A stretch of DNA of 64,000 nucleotides from Promethearchaeota archaeon (GCA_016839585.1 JAEOTZ010000014.1:1-64000); one strand, 5' to 3'. Positions 34,670 to 44,091 are shown, numbered from the stretch's first letter. The notes: generated by a model from the sequence alone, not told the origin. Translations and numbers: made by a program.

Positions 34670-35872
34670 TTATAATGATAGGATTATTTTATTTTGAGCT
34701 TTTAACATATCTTTCATTATGAGTTCCATCGCTTCTTTGATATCTGGTATATTGTCAGGTATACTACGTTTTGCATTTACGCTTGCCATTAGAACTTCAT
34801 TCAACCCACGCAGAATCATATCTGGGTTGTACCAGGGTCTCTGCGACGCCCACCATTGCTGGCAGCTGTGAATTCCTCTGTCAAGCAAATTCCGAGCGTT
34901 ATCAAAAATTTGCTTTCTCTCTTCATCCATGCTTTCTCGATATTTAGCAGATAAATGAATCAATGTAAGGGCATACATAAAAAATCGATGCTGTTCAATA
35001 TGGATTTGATTATTTGGGTCGAACCAGAGGGGAAAGGGTACATCTGTGGCAATATCATAAGGCATAGTCGACCAGCTGGAATCACGAGGGATTTGAGTAA
35101 ATCCTTTAGGAAATCTATCAATAATTTCTGAGATAGTGCATATTTTCACGTCATCTCTATGAGGTAAAGCTTGAAAAAGAGGTATAAGGAAATTTTTTAT
35201 AGCATGTTTTACGTGATGCCCGAATGTTTCACCATCCATAGCGAGAATAACATACATATCCTCTGAAGTATTCTTATATTTTAACCTATTGATAAAAGTC
35301 TCAACATTATTAATTTTATCGAAAGCACAATCGATTGAGATGTAATCATCTCTGAACAATAACTTTAAGCCACTTGGATGTATGGAGATATGGTTTGTAG
35401 GAAATTCTGGTAAAGTATTGGCAATTCCACTCATTACAATCCACTCAAAACCAGCTTTCTTAACAGTTTTTAAAACCTCTTCAGAAATTGCCATTTCGGG
35501 CGGAAAAAATCCGCGAGGGTGATAAAGTTTTCCAAAGAAATGTTGATTGGTTTCATCATTAAGATTTATTTGACGTTTAATTTCAGGTTCTGGAATCAAT
35601 GGAAGTAAAGGGTGAAATTTCCCTGAACCTGTAAATTCGATTTGTCCTCGAGACGCTATGGTTATAATCAATCCTAGTAAATCATCATAGCCAAAATCAT
35701 GTAATTGCTCAGTTAGAGTTCCATTAATATTTAAAGTAATTTTAGCTTCAGGGTGATCCATAAGTGCCTCAATTATAGGCTTGTATGATTCGTTTACAAT
35801 TTGTTTTATTACTAGAGGGATTTGAACTGGTGGTTGATAAATATGAAATAAGAAAGCAAAATAAACAACCAT
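34670..35872 (-). CDS. GH57-family glycoside hydrolase
   Basis: A 400-residue GH57-type enzyme (alpha-amylase, 4-alpha-glucanotransferase or branching enzyme group). Motif 1 is FHIYQPP at residues 9-15; RGFFPPEMAISEEVLK near residue 120 is the second conserved region; the DGETFGHHVKHA motif near 215 supplies the conserved Asp/Glu and His of motif 4. Length is short for the family but complete at both ends. It is probably cytoplasmic and acts on glycogen-like glucans; it could work with the GH94 enzyme. Confidence 0.82.
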   Translation of the reverse strand: MVVYFAFLFHIYQPPVQIPLVIKQIVNESYKPIIEALMDHPEAKITLNINGTLTEQLHDFGYDDLLGLIITIASRGQIEFTGSGKFHPLLPLIPEPEIKRQINLNDETNQHFFGKLYHPRGFFPPEMAISEEVLKTVKKAGFEWIVMSGIANTLPEFPTNHISIHPSGLKLLFRDDYISIDCAFDKINNVETFINRLKYKNTSEDMYVILAMDGETFGHHVKHAIKNFLIPLFQALPHRDDVKICTISEIIDRFPKGFTQIPRDSSWSTMPYDIATDVPFPLWFDPNNQIHIEQHRFFMYALTLIHLSAKYRESMDEERKQIFDNARNLLDRGIHSCQQWWASQRPWYNPDMILRGLNEVLMASVNAKRSIPDNIPDIKEAMELIMKDMLKAQNKIILSL

Positions 35873-35895
35873 ATTATTTATAAGAAACCTAGATG

Positions 35896-35980
35896 TTTTA
35901 TATTTTTCTTGTATTCCAATAAGAAAAGAAATGAGGCTAAGAAGATTTTTCGAAAAATAAGTTATAAAATTCTCTTAATA
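35896..35980 (-). pseudogene. aroD 3'-end duplicate (fossil)
   Basis: An 85-base segment that matches the end of aroD and the adjacent downstream sequence at 36774-36857 with few changes and a one-base gap. On the minus strand it still translates LREFYNLFFEKSS before a stop, against LREFHNLLFEKSS in the intact gene. The upstream part of the gene is absent. It lies just upstream of the GH57 gene and was probably left by a local duplication or deletion. Confidence 0.65.
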
Positions 35981-36045
35981 TTTTGTTTTTATAGATTTAT
36001 ATTTGAAGAAAAAAAATAATTAGATTATAAAATTTAACTTGAGTT

Positions 36046-36612
36046 TTACTTGTATATTCCAGTTTTAAATATTACGATTCTAGAAACTCCATGAATCAAT
36101 AATGAAATGAATAGAAGTATGATAATAACATCAATAAAGTCAATATCTAATTGAGGTCCGAATAAAAACATCATAAAATTAGCTACAGATAAAATTATCA
36201 TTATTATACCCACAATCCCCATCAGATATTTATTTGCTGTCCAGTGTTCGGATATAACACCAAATATTACTGCACCTCCGACAATTCCAAATATTATTAC
36301 AATAATAAAAAGTAATATTTGAATCATTGAATCATTACTAATTAATGAAACAAAGAAAAATATTAATCCTATAACTGTAACAATACAACCGAAAAAAATT
36401 TCTATTATTCGATCCTCTTTATCTTGTTTTTCTTTATCAGGAAAACTAATAGCTGTAAATGATACTCCTACTATTAATAAGCAGATTGAAATTATTATTA
36501 TTTGTGCATTGGCATTATTAATCAAATATGACATTAAAATATAAATAGAGAAGATAACAATAATAATTCCAAAAAATAAATTTAAAGCTCGTAACTCTTT
36601 ATCATTTGGCAT
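36046..36612 (-). CDS. Six-helix membrane protein
   Basis: A 188-residue membrane protein with six predicted hydrophobic segments, starting with KELRALNLFFGIIIVIFSIY and ending in a short polar tail. It looks like two repeats of three helices (LFFGIIIVIFSIY and IFFGCIVTVIGLIFF), suggesting internal duplication. It resembles HdeD/DUF308-like proteins in layout. It lies between the aroD fossil and aroD. Confidence 0.58.
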   Translation of the reverse strand: MPNDKELRALNLFFGIIIVIFSIYILMSYLINNANAQIIIISICLLIVGVSFTAISFPDKEKQDKEDRIIEIFFGCIVTVIGLIFFFVSLISNDSMIQILLFIIVIIFGIVGGAVIFGVISEHWTANKYLMGIVGIIMIILSVANFMMFLFGPQLDIDFIDVIIILLFISLLIHGVSRIVIFKTGIYK

Positions 36613-36709
36613 TTAACTCACTCTTTTAAGATTAAATTTAGATTTAATAATAATTTATTTTTTAATTTGAGAGTATTTAATTTTTTCCGTTAATGTCAAA
36701 TTATTGTTA

Positions 36710-36750
36710 TTGAATTTAAATTATTTGAATTTAAATTATTTAAATTTAAC
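36710..36750. repeat. 15-bp AT-rich tandem repeat
   Basis: TTGAATTTAAATTAT occurs at 36710-36724 and again at 36725-36739, with a partial third copy to 36750. The unit consists largely of the palindrome AATTTAAATT. It lies in the gap between the membrane protein and aroD. This could be slippage or a site for a regulator; no other evidence. Confidence 0.6.
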
Positions 36751-36813
36751 AAATCAAAACTAAAACTATTTAATTTTATATTTTTCTTGTGTTCCATTAA
36801 AAAAAGAAATGAG

Positions 36814-37569
36814 CTAAGAAGATTTTTCGAATAATAAGTTGTGAAATTCTCTTAATTTTTCAATTTTAATTTGTCCTGGTGCTGTTTTTTCCTCTAAAGA
36901 GCAGTAAGTCATGAATGAACCAAATTTTACGCATATTATTCTTGAAAAAATGCCAATTTCTCCCATGCAAAAAGAAATTATTTTTCTATTATTTTTAGAA
37001 AAATATTGACATAAGTTTATTGGAATTATGTTATCTTCAAAATTTTGAGCTGTAAATATAACTTTATATATGTTTTTTTCCACTATGTTGGTATTTATTA
37101 AAAGATTTTTAATTAATTTATCTTCAAACCTTAAAATTAGTTCAAGAGTTTCTTTATAAGACTGAGTTTTTTCAAAATCATGATAAGAAAAGATTAAATT
37201 GATTTTTTTTTTAATAGCTAAATTTATAACATGATTAAGGACTTCTTTTTCAGAATTCATCTCAATATCAATAAAGCCAGGTTGAACTTCAAGTAAATTT
37301 TCTAGAATCTTTAATCTTTCTTTTTTATCAATCTTTACTTGTCCTCCCTCAGAATAATCTCTAAATGAAAAAATTGTAGGAATAGTTGGATGAATCATGT
37401 CTAATAGACTAGATCCTAATTCTCTTGTTAAATTTTCCACATTATTTATAAAATCGAACCTTAATTCAATGAAATCAGGTTTTTCATCTAATACTTTTTT
37501 GATGAGTGATAAATTTTTGTCATAATTATTAGTTTCTATCGGAATAGCAACACATATATTGAATTTCAT
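36814..37569 (-). CDS. aroD: 3-dehydroquinate dehydratase, type I
   Basis: A 251-residue type I dehydroquinase. FIELRFDFI (substrate Glu-Arg pair), LIFSYHDFEKT with the catalytic His, the Schiff-base Lys in NIYKVIFTAQN, and CMGEIGIFSRI with the conserved Arg are all present. TAPGQI near the C-terminus closes the active site. It sits directly downstream of adk (33 bases). A fossil copy of its last 13 codons is found at 35896-35980. Confidence 0.9.
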   Translation of the reverse strand: MKFNICVAIPIETNNYDKNLSLIKKVLDEKPDFIELRFDFINNVENLTRELGSSLLDMIHPTIPTIFSFRDYSEGGQVKIDKKERLKILENLLEVQPGFIDIEMNSEKEVLNHVINLAIKKKINLIFSYHDFEKTQSYKETLELILRFEDKLIKNLLINTNIVEKNIYKVIFTAQNFEDNIIPINLCQYFSKNNRKIISFCMGEIGIFSRIICVKFGSFMTYCSLEEKTAPGQIKIEKLREFHNLLFEKSS

Positions 37570-37602
37570 AGGAATTCAAAAAAAAGATATTATAATTTTT
37601 TA

Positions 37603-38241
37603 TTAAAAAATAACTTCTTTTATTTTATCTTCTGATAATTTATTTGTATAATCAATTTCTTTAACTAAGCCTTGATCTTTATAAAAATCAATTAATGGTT
37701 TCGTATTTTTTTCATATACATCCAAACGATTATTAAGCGTTTCTTTAGTATCATCAGGTCGTTGTTTAAATTCTATTTTACTATTACATTTATCACAGAT
37801 CCCTTTTTTCTTTGGTTTTATAAAATATTTATTATAAATTTCACCACAATTTGGACAGGAAAACCTGCCAAGAATTCTTTTGATAAGAATTTTATGATCG
37901 ACAGATAAAAGGATTACTGAATCAATACTAGTGATTGTAGAAAGAAATTCCGCTTGATTAAGATTTCTTGGATATCCATCTAAAACCCATGATTTATCAC
38001 TAATGTCATCTAAACTTTTTTTCACCATATCATTAGTAATTTCATCTGGTACAAGTTTACCCTCATCCATATATGATTTTGCTTTCAAACCTAGGGGAGT
38101 TTCATTTTTTAAATTTTCTCTAAAAATATCTCCTGTACTAATATGAATGATGTCTGGCAATACTTCTTTTACTTGAGAGGAAAAAGTTCCTTTGCCAGCT
38201 CCCGGAGGGCCCAATAAAATAATGTGTTTAGTTTCTTGCAT
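37603..38241 (-). CDS. adk: Adenylate kinase, long zinc-LID form
   Basis: A 212-residue adenylate kinase. P-loop LGPPGAGKGTFSSQV near residue 10, AMP-binding TGDIFRENL and LDGYPRNLNQAEFL, and a LID with four Cys (CPNCGEIY and CDKC) that would bind zinc. This is the bacterial/eukaryotic long type rather than the short archaeal AdkA. It is upstream of aroD and probably co-transcribed. Confidence 0.92.
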   Translation of the reverse strand: MQETKHIILLGPPGAGKGTFSSQVKEVLPDIIHISTGDIFRENLKNETPLGLKAKSYMDEGKLVPDEITNDMVKKSLDDISDKSWVLDGYPRNLNQAEFLSTITSIDSVILLSVDHKILIKRILGRFSCPNCGEIYNKYFIKPKKKGICDKCNSKIEFKQRPDDTKETLNNRLDVYEKNTKPLIDFYKDQGLVKEIDYTNKLSEDKIKEVIF

Positions 38242-38323
38242 GTGATAGATAAATTTTCATTAATATTATAATATTTAGGAATTTCTCAAATCACTATTTA
38301 GTACAAGAAGTTTAAAGAATCTT

Positions 38324-39286
38324 TTAACTATTTTGAGATATATCAAATTTTTTTACGAGTTCTATTATTTGTGCTTTTCTATAAGAAGAAGGAACATTAA
38401 TGTTATTCTTAGCACAATACTCTTTTAAATGATTAACTGTCCATTTGTTATAATCAATTTCTTGCTTTTTCCCAACTTCTTTCTCAATTTTCTTCTGTGT
38501 TGCAGTTGTTGTCATTTCTAAAACTTCTATTGCTTCAATAGTATTATTTTCATTATTGAAATGAACTCTTAATTTATGCCCTTCCAATTCAATAACTTCT
38601 TTTGGGAGCTTTTTTAAAGGTTCCCATTCTGTTTCTTCAACTGGTTTACCAAAAATTTCAGCTTTTTTAATGATAATACCATAAAGAGTATTATTCCCGA
38701 TTAATATATGAGCTCTCTTATAATCATCTGGAAGCTTGACTGAAAGAACTTTTGTTAAAATTTCTTTTTGTGATATACTTGTTGTATCAATCAAACTTTT
38801 TGAAGGTTTGGTTAAAACCTGTTTATTTTTGGTATATAAACTGCTTTTCTGCGTTTGGGGTACTACTTTTTGAGTCTTGATTGGGGGTGGTGAATTATTC
38901 AAAATAGCAAACTGAGGTTGTTTATTATCTTCTTCTTTTGCAGTTATTTGAGGTTTGAATCCAAAAGCATTTAAAAATTCCTGAGGTTCATCTCCTTGAT
39001 CTACTGATACAATCTTACACCGATGAAATTTTGCCGAAAATATTAATTCTTGTTGTAATTCTGTTGCAACGCGAGAAGCTATAAATTTTTTTCTCACTGG
39101 TGATGTCGCACCGTTCCATATATATATTCTCCTAAGATCTTCTTTAACTATTAGAGCAACTTGGGAATCATTTAAAACTTTACTTCCATTGTTTTGACGA
39201 AATTCTTGTTCTGTTATATTTAATCTTTCTCTTTCACCAGTATTCTTCAATTCATATATCATGAAAGTAGAATAAGTATCTGACAT
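38324..39286 (-). CDS. Gelsolin-like domain protein with C-terminal SAP domain
   Basis: An Asgard signature protein of about 320 residues. Residues about 1-105 have a gelsolin-type fold pattern: STFMIYELKN, NDSQVALIVKEDLRRIYIWNG, RKKFIASRVATELQQEL and CKIVSVDQGDEPQEFLNAF. Gelsolin domains bind actin, and Lokiarchaeal short gelsolins have been shown to act on actin. The Pro/Gln/Lys linker is followed by a middle beta-rich region (about 205-260) and a SAP-type helix-turn-helix (WTVNHLKEYCAKNN, YRKAQIIELVKKF). SAP domains usually bind nucleic acid, so the pairing is unusual. The start is the ATG at 39286; an upstream ATG adds 19 residues with no domain. Confidence 0.75.
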   Translation of the reverse strand: MSDTYSTFMIYELKNTGERERLNITEQEFRQNNGSKVLNDSQVALIVKEDLRRIYIWNGATSPVRKKFIASRVATELQQELIFSAKFHRCKIVSVDQGDEPQEFLNAFGFKPQITAKEEDNKQPQFAILNNSPPPIKTQKVVPQTQKSSLYTKNKQVLTKPSKSLIDTTSISQKEILTKVLSVKLPDDYKRAHILIGNNTLYGIIIKKAEIFGKPVEETEWEPLKKLPKEVIELEGHKLRVHFNNENNTIEAIEVLEMTTTATQKKIEKEVGKKQEIDYNKWTVNHLKEYCAKNNINVPSSYRKAQIIELVKKFDISQNS

Positions 39287-39408
39287 TTTATTTTTCTTTT
39301 GAGAATTAGTTAAATACATTATAAGAGTACATATTTTTAACATTATTTCTATAGTTACATAGAGAGAAGATTTATCGTAATATTATAAATGAATGAAGAA
39401 GTTATTAA

Positions 39409-40248
39409 TCACGTCTCACCGCCACCATAAAGAAAAAAATCTGGTATCAGTGTCGAATTTGGTGCTATTGAATATTTTCCTAGATCAGCGACTCCATTTT
39501 CAATTAAAACTTCATCATCTATGAAAAAATTGCCTGTACACTCTCTACTGGGTTTTGTTAAGATAAAATATGCGGCATCTGCTACGATTTCAGGTTTTCT
39601 TGAGTGTTTAATAGCTTGTTCTCCCCCCAATAAGTTTTTTACAGCCGCTGTTGCTATAGCTGTTCTTGGCCACAATGCATTAACAGCAATCTCATCATTT
39701 TTTAGTTCTTCAGACATTCCCAAAACACACATACTCATTCCATATTTAGACATAGTATAAGCTAAATGATTTGCGAACCATTTTGGATCCATATTTAATG
39801 GAGGTGAAAGATTGAGAATATGGGGGTTTTCAGCGTTTTTTAAATGAGGAATACATAATTTAGAACATAAAAAAGTTCCACGAACATTGACTGAAAACAT
39901 AAGATCAAAACGCTTCATTGGAGTCTGTAGCGTTGGAGTTAAGTTTATTGCACTAGCATCATTAATTAAAGCATCAATTCCACCAAATTTTTTTACTGTA
40001 GCATCCACAGCAGCTTCTACTTGATTTTCAAATCTTATATCAGCAACACATGGAAGTGCTTTACCTCCAGCAGCTTCAATATCTTCAGCAGAACTATAAA
40101 CTGTTCCGGGTAATTTAGGATGAGGCTCACTAGTCTTAGCTACTACAGCAATATTAGCTCCATCTTTGGCCGCTCGTAAAGCAATTGCTTTCCCTATACC
40201 TCTGCTTGCGCCAGTAATAAATAAAGTTTTATTTTTTAAATGTATCAT
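39409..40248 (-). CDS. Short-chain dehydrogenase (HSDL2-like)
   Basis: A 279-residue SDR. The cofactor motif is FITGASRGIGKAIALRAA, LINDASAIN is the second glycine-region equivalent, and the catalytic YTMSK (YxxxK) follows LNLSPPLNMDPKWFANHLA. The long substrate segment and the SPP triplet match hydroxysteroid-dehydrogenase-like 2 SDRs. The start at ATG 40248 (MIHLKNKTLFITGA) is a better fit than the ATG at 40260. Substrate unknown, possibly a fatty or isoprenoid alcohol. Confidence 0.82.
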   Translation of the reverse strand: MIHLKNKTLFITGASRGIGKAIALRAAKDGANIAVVAKTSEPHPKLPGTVYSSAEDIEAAGGKALPCVADIRFENQVEAAVDATVKKFGGIDALINDASAINLTPTLQTPMKRFDLMFSVNVRGTFLCSKLCIPHLKNAENPHILNLSPPLNMDPKWFANHLAYTMSKYGMSMCVLGMSEELKNDEIAVNALWPRTAIATAAVKNLLGGEQAIKHSRKPEIVADAAYFILTKPSRECTGNFFIDDEVLIENGVADLGKYSIAPNSTLIPDFFLYGGGET

Positions 40249-40385
40249 TAAATAATTCACGTTTTTAATTCTTTATTCTACTACATTATATTTTTTTGAT
40301 AATATGATTAATTATATTAAATATCAATGCTGATAAATATCATTTATATTTATAATTTAAAAGTTAGAAATAAAAAAAAGTGCAT

Positions 40386-40973
40386 TTATCCTGTAAAATA
40401 GGAATTTTTAATATTTTTTATGAGAAAATTTACTTTCTTCTTTTCATTGATTGATAAAAGTGTAGGAAACTTACTTTTAATGGATGTGCCATAATAACTA
40501 TTACCAAAAAATGTATTTACTTTAAATATTGTTTCTAATATATACCTTTTACTTCCTAAATGGAGATAAATAGAAATATCATTAATTATTAAAAAATCAG
40601 TCGGATTTTCTTTAAATTTTTTAAGAATTTTGGATATTATTTCATAATTAGAACATATATTTTTATAAAGTTCAGATTTACTTTTAGATTTTAAACGAGG
40701 TGGAATAATTTCTCCTTCAAAGATAAAATTTTTACATTTAATGCTCTCATTATAGTAATCTTGTATTCTTCCACCAATTTTTAAATTCTTGAAAAAAGCT
40801 AATTTGGGAGCAAAATCTAAAATACTAATCTCTTGTGGGTTAATTTTTTTTGACTCTAAAAGAAATTTGACAAATTTTGCGGTATATAATGTTTTTTTTG
40901 TATCAGTTTCTCCATATAATAAAGTAGAACGCCCTATGCATTCGTCGAAATTTAAATAATTAATGAGCTTCAT
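40386..40973 (-). CDS. RecA-superfamily-like protein, degenerate P-loop
   Basis: A 195-residue protein with a Walker A-like LLYGETDTKKTLYTAKF near residue 18 and a Walker B-like DFLIINDISIYLHLG near residue 123. The P-loop is changed (GETDTKKT instead of GxxxxGKT), so ATP use is doubtful. It resembles short RecA/KaiC-type archaeal proteins. It ends 27 bases before the ThiW-like gene in the same direction; no partner function is apparent. Confidence 0.6.
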   Translation of the reverse strand: MKLINYLNFDECIGRSTLLYGETDTKKTLYTAKFVKFLLESKKINPQEISILDFAPKLAFFKNLKIGGRIQDYYNESIKCKNFIFEGEIIPPRLKSKSKSELYKNICSNYEIISKILKKFKENPTDFLIINDISIYLHLGSKRYILETIFKVNTFFGNSYYGTSIKSKFPTLLSINEKKKVNFLIKNIKNSYFTG

Positions 40974-41000
40974 AAAAATTTAATAATGTTAATATTGATG

Positions 41001-41585
41001 TTATTTAAAAAAATCCTCCCATGATATTTCTGCTTTTTTTAATATTGCCAAAATTATAAATCCAATTATACATCCTGGAATACAACTTAAAGCGAATAAA
41101 CCCCAATAAGTCAAAAAACCTTCAAGTGAAAGAATTTTGCCTATTGGCGAAATTAATTGACCAATTGTACCTCCTATGAATACAGTACCTAGTGGTTCTG
41201 TTAAAGCAGCTATTTCCACATGTTTCGGAGCTTTTTTACGCATAATATAAGAGAAAGCTCCCACTACTAATGCGCCTGATATTCCCCCATGAAAGGCGTG
41301 GATTGTTCCAATTGCTAAAGAAAATCGTAAAATAGCTATACCTAATGCAGTTATACATGAAAAAGTGAGCCCAATTAAAACACCAGTTATCGTATTAACA
41401 ATATGGGCAAAAGGGTTAATTTTAGTACCAAATATTAAAAAATAGGCAAACGGATTAAGATAACTTAAGACTAATCCTACTGCTATAAAAATTCCTGTCG
41501 TGGCAATTTTTTTATTTAAAGAAATTTGATATACTCGTTTTTCTTCATTTTCTTTATTCAGATTTAACGAATTGTTTTCACTCAT
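41001..41585 (-). CDS. thiW: ThiW-like ECF substrate-binding membrane protein
   Basis: A 194-residue membrane protein with about six segments that resembles the ThiW family of ECF-transporter S components. The signature stretches are PFAHIVNTITGVLIG, ILRFSLAIGTIHAFHGGIS and EIAALTEPLGTVFIGG. ThiW imports a thiamine precursor (hydroxyethylthiazole). No thi gene is nearby and no thiamine riboswitch is visible upstream, so the substrate is inferred from family only. Confidence 0.72.
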   Translation of the reverse strand: MSENNSLNLNKENEEKRVYQISLNKKIATTGIFIAVGLVLSYLNPFAYFLIFGTKINPFAHIVNTITGVLIGLTFSCITALGIAILRFSLAIGTIHAFHGGISGALVVGAFSYIMRKKAPKHVEIAALTEPLGTVFIGGTIGQLISPIGKILSLEGFLTYWGLFALSCIPGCIIGFIILAILKKAEISWEDFFK

Positions 41586-41747
41586 TTTTCCATTACTATA
41601 TTAGTTGTAAAGAAAAATAAAGTCTTTTTAAAATTTAAACACATTTTATATAGATTATATGATTTAATTTTTTAAGGTATTAAAAATATTGTTAAATTCA
41701 GAGTAATTACTTCTTTAATTACATCCTTAGAGGTTTGTAAGTAAAAT

Positions 41748-42422
41748 ATGAAAATAGGGGATCATACCATAAATCCTACGAAAATTATATGTGTTGGTAC
41801 TAATTATATGGATCATATCGAGGAAACTCAAATGGATATTCCAAAAGAGCCGGTGTTATTTCCAAAAACTATAAATTGTTTAATCTTAGATAATGAATCT
41901 ATAATATATCCAAAATTACTGTATAACAATCGTAGATATAATAGAGTGGATTATGAAGTAGAATTAGCTTTTATTATAAAAGATAAGTGCAAGCATGTAG
42001 CTTTTGATGATGCATATAATTATATCCTTGGTTATACTGTTTTTAACGATATAACCGCTAGAAAAATGCAAGCTAAAGATATAGTCTCAAAATTACCTTG
42101 GTTTCGCTCTAAATCGTTTGACAGCTTCGCACCTATAGGACCAATTATAAAGGAGGTTGATGAAATCAAAGATCCACATAATCTTAACATTGAATTAAAA
42201 TTAAATGGAGAGATTAAACAATCTTCTAATACAAGATATTTATTATTTAAAGTGCCTGAACTATTAGCTTACATTTCAAAATTTTTCACAATGGAACCTG
42301 GTGATATTATTGCAACTGGTACTCCTAGTGGTATTGGTTCAATAAAACCAGGAGATTTGATTGAAGCTACTATAGAGAAAATTGGAACTCTTAAAAATAA
42401 TGTAATTTTAGAAGGAGAATGA
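41748..42422 (+). CDS. Fumarylacetoacetate-hydrolase family enzyme, copy 1
   Basis: A 224-residue FAH-fold enzyme (acylpyruvase, oxaloacetate decarboxylase or related). KIICVGTNYMDHIEE near the start; metal ligands in VDYEVELAFII and GYTVFNDITARKMQ; end signature GDIIATGTPSGIG. All metal-binding acidic residues are present. It overlaps the next gene by four bases (ATGA type), and the two are tandem duplicates. Confidence 0.85.
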   Translation: MKIGDHTINPTKIICVGTNYMDHIEETQMDIPKEPVLFPKTINCLILDNESIIYPKLLYNNRRYNRVDYEVELAFIIKDKCKHVAFDDAYNYILGYTVFNDITARKMQAKDIVSKLPWFRSKSFDSFAPIGPIIKEVDEIKDPHNLNIELKLNGEIKQSSNTRYLLFKVPELLAYISKFFTMEPGDIIATGTPSGIGSIKPGDLIEATIEKIGTLKNNVILEGE

Positions 42423-43105
42423 TGTTTAATATGAAAGTAGGAAATTCTACAATTCACCCAACCAAAATAATTTGCTTAGGGAGAAATTATTTAGATCATA
42501 TTCAAGAGACAAAGGCACCTATACCAACAGAACCTGTATTTTTTGCGAAGACTTTAAACACACTTGTTACTAATAATGATCCAATAATATATCCAAAACT
42601 TTTGTATGAAAATCCTAATTACAATAGAGTTGATCATGAAGTAGAACTTGCATTTATTATCTTTCAACCTTGTAAAAACATTTCAGCAGTTAAAGCATAT
42701 GATTATATCAGGGGATATACTATTTTCCTTGATATAACCGCAAGAAAGATGCAAATAAGTGATCGAAACATAAAATTGCCATGGTATAGAAGCAAAAATT
42801 TTGATTCATTCTCAGCTATAGGACCTGAGATAGTTTCCTGCCATGAGATTGAAAATCCTCATAATCTCAAGATTCAATTAAAAGTAAATGGAGAATTAAG
42901 ACAATTTTCTAACACAAAACACATGTTATTTAAAATTCCTGAAATCTTAGAGTATTTATCTAAATTTATAACTTTAAAAGCGGGTGATATAGTTGCAACT
43001 GGAACACCAAGTGGTGTATCACCTATTAAGCCAGGTGATATTATTGAAGCTTCAATTGAAAAAATTGGGACTATAAAACATGAAGTAATCTTAGAGAGTG
43101 ATTAA
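42419..43105 (+). CDS. Fumarylacetoacetate-hydrolase family enzyme, copy 2
   Basis: A 228-residue tandem duplicate of the preceding gene, with the same motifs: KIICLGRNYLDHIQE, VDHEVELAFII, GYTIFLDITARKMQ and GDIVATGTPSGVS. The start at ATG 42419 overlaps the stop of copy 1; an internal Met at 42431 (MKVGNSTIHP) aligns better with copy 1. Two copies could form a heteromer or have different substrates. Confidence 0.85.
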   Translation: MMFNMKVGNSTIHPTKIICLGRNYLDHIQETKAPIPTEPVFFAKTLNTLVTNNDPIIYPKLLYENPNYNRVDHEVELAFIIFQPCKNISAVKAYDYIRGYTIFLDITARKMQISDRNIKLPWYRSKNFDSFSAIGPEIVSCHEIENPHNLKIQLKVNGELRQFSNTKHMLFKIPEILEYLSKFITLKAGDIVATGTPSGVSPIKPGDIIEASIEKIGTIKHEVILESD

Positions 43106-43209
43106 TCTTTTAAAATTCACATTTAATCAAAGAATATTAAATAATTGATTTATTGAATTATAGTTGTAAACCTAAAAATTTTTTAAATAAAATCATTTTT
43201 TTTTTACTA

Positions 43210-43395
43210 ATGACTTCAGATGTTAATGAAGAAACAAAGAAGGAAATTTTTAGACTAATCTCAACCCCTGGAATTGAGATAGAAGATATTGTAGAACGAG
43301 TAAATCTAGATTATGATAAAGTCATGAAAATCTTGTCTGATGAATATTTACGAAATAATTTAGATTATGGTCGTCGTCTTTGTTGTAGATTTTAA
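43210..43395 (+). CDS. Small protein with helical HTH-like region
   Basis: A 61-residue ORF starting MTSDVNEETKKEIFRLI, with an HTH-like pattern (EDIVERVNLDYDKVMKILSD) and ending LDYGRRLCCRF. Upstream sequence in the same frame (43153) lacks the same character. It sits before the ribosomal stalk operon but is 200 bases from uL11. I do not recognise the family. Confidence 0.5.
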   Translation: MTSDVNEETKKEIFRLISTPGIEIEDIVERVNLDYDKVMKILSDEYLRNNLDYGRRLCCRF

Positions 43396-43593
43396 TAAAA
43401 CTTTTTAACTTTTATTCATTTTTAAAAATACTAAGTTCAAAATGAATTTTTTAATGGCTTAGGACGTAATAATAATACGGTTTCAATATATCATAGATAT
43501 TGAAATATAAGAAAAGTATTTAATAATCCTATGTTCCTTTGCCTTGAAAAATTGTATTGAATAATATTTTAATTGAAAACTAAAAGGATCAAA

Positions 43594-44091
43594 ATGAGTA
43601 AGAAGGGTAAGGTTGTAGTAAAAGCATTGGTTACAGGTGGAGCCGCATCAGGTGGTCCGCCTATCGGTCCCGCCGTTGGTCCAACAGGAATTAACATTAA
43701 AGACGTTGTTGACGTTGTTAATGAAAAGACAATGATATTTAAAGGATTAACAGTGCCAGTAAGAATTGAATGTGATCCTGAAACGAAACAATTTGAAATA
43801 TTCGTTGAAACACCAAGCACAGCTTCATTGCTTCTAAAAGAACTCGGTGTGGAAAAAGGTTCCTCAAACAGTTTAGAAGATAAAGTAGGAGATTTAACAT
43901 TAGAGCAAATTCAAAATGTAACTAGAGCTAAAAGAGATATTTTTTTGGATATAACTTACAAAACAAGCATAAAGACCGTTTTAGGAACAGCCTTGTCTAT
44001 TGGTGCTACTGTAGAAGGTGAAGATCCAAAAGCGATTCAAAAAAAGCTTGATAATGGAGAATATGATGATATTTTTAAGGAGGAAGAATAA
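43594..44091 (+). CDS. rpl11: Ribosomal protein uL11
   Basis: uL11, 165 residues, part of the GTPase-associated centre. The signature GGAASGGPPIGPAVGPTGI is near residue 16, followed by DVVDVVNEKT, and the C-terminal RNA-binding domain has TASLLLKELGVEKGS. The start at ATG 43594 follows AAAGGATC; an earlier TTG is out of register with the family. First gene of the stalk operon uL11-uL1-uL10-P1. Confidence 0.96.
   Translation: MSKKGKVVVKALVTGGAASGGPPIGPAVGPTGINIKDVVDVVNEKTMIFKGLTVPVRIECDPETKQFEIFVETPSTASLLLKELGVEKGSSNSLEDKVGDLTLEQIQNVTRAKRDIFLDITYKTSIKTVLGTALSIGATVEGEDPKAIQKKLDNGEYDDIFKEEE

Noticed and set aside
36710-36750. Possible CRISPR-like repeats
   Set aside because: Repeat units are contiguous with no spacers and are low complexity.
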